Of a stretch of 64,000 nucleotides of DNA, positions 63,844 through 64,000 are shown in pieces. Both the position numbers and the translations under genes were made by a program. This stretch comes from Dechloromonas sp. TW-R-39-2 (GTDB taxonomy: Bacteria; Pseudomonadota; Gammaproteobacteria; Burkholderiales; Rhodocyclaceae), in NCBI RefSeq assembly GCF_016864195.1, contig NZ_CP045202.1, positions 2,077,001 through 2,141,000 on the forward strand. Direction: 5' to 3'. Every line of letters begins with the position of its first letter. Position 1 is the first letter of the stretch. The notes beneath the pieces were generated by a model that saw only the letters and a list, made by a program, of their open reading frames with translations, did no database searches and was not told the DNA's origin.

Positions 63844-64000
63844 TCAAAGGGACGCGGAGAGAGTGATGATTTTCCCCAGTTGCTTGAGTGCGCTGTCGAT
63901 TTCACGGGTGAACGGGGCACCGCAATTGAGGCGAATGTAGCCATCAAAGCGGTTCGAATTGGAAAACATCAGCCCTGGCGCAATGAAAATGCCCTCGGCC
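63844..64000 (-). CDS. PLP-dependent aminotransferase-family protein, C-terminal end
   Basis: The last 51 residues are visible: GIFIAPGLMFSNSNRFDGYIRLNCGAPF, ending LGKIITLSASL. This matches the C-terminus of MocR/PdxR-type regulators (GntR DNA-binding domain fused to an aminotransferase fold) or a related class I aminotransferase. The rest lies beyond the window, so the type cannot be decided. Confidence 0.7.
   Translation of the reverse strand, partial: AEGIFIAPGLMFSNSNRFDGYIRLNCGAPFTREIDSALKQLGKIITLSASL

Overview
The window is high-GC bacterial chromosome, almost certainly a betaproteobacterium of the Rhodocyclales (Dechloromonas/Azonexus-like; inferred from gene order and protein character, no search was run). 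Supporting signs are elongation factor P with Arg32 next to its rhamnosyltransferase EarP, the yceD-rpmF-plsX-fabHDG-acpP-fabF cluster, the rpoE-rseC-mucD-lepA-lepB-rnc-era-recO-pdxJ-acpS-nagZ run, and rne divergent from rluC. Most of the sequence is tightly packed core genome: typA (3' end), a c-di-GMP enzyme, moaA, sodC, tRNA-Asn, an AsmA-like protein, tyrB and uvrB (1-9.7 kb); the low-molecular-weight phosphatase gene, rne, rluC, a HAD phosphatase, a Rieske protein, sppA, a methyltransferase and Maf (23.2-31.1 kb); fatty acid synthesis (31.1-37.3 kb); nadB and the envelope-stress/ribosome/RNA-processing operons (37.3-49.6 kb); argC, efp-earP, a family 5 uracil-DNA glycosylase, uvrC, pgsA and five tRNAs (49.6-56.3 kb).

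Two integrated elements interrupt this core. Element 1 (about 9.71-23.24 kb, 13.5 kb) sits inside the 5' end of the low-molecular-weight protein tyrosine phosphatase gene that used to follow uvrB. A 17-codon stump is left at uvrB, and the element supplies a replacement 5' end at the other side that differs only by synonymous changes, so the phosphatase gene stays intact. It carries a tyrosine integrase, an AlpA-like DNA-binding protein, a primase-polymerase/helicase, an iteron cluster that looks like a replication origin, a terminase-small-subunit-like protein, a Mor-like activator, small phage proteins and a 1041-residue tape measure protein. I see no capsid, portal, protease or large terminase. 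At its left end are three likely cargo genes: a bacteriohemerythrin, a zinc-ribbon membrane protein and a proteasome/HslV-like Ntn-hydrolase. This is the best candidate for an undescribed system: a phage satellite, or a reduced prophage, with a tail-length gene and an HslV-like cargo.

Element 2 (about 56.3-62.1 kb) is a small island at the 3' end of tRNA-Leu(UAA). It has a P4-type integrase, matching paired GGGGGTA sites near both ends, a micro-operon of four overlapping tiny genes, a damaged HExxH protein and a nuclease-like gene (N-terminal winged-helix-like region plus PD-(D/E)XK motif) translationally coupled to a 47-residue ORF. The right end is a degenerate copy of the tRNA 3' end. Beyond it lie two envelope proteins, an amino-acid-binding-type periplasmic protein and the 3' end of a PLP-dependent aminotransferase-family gene.
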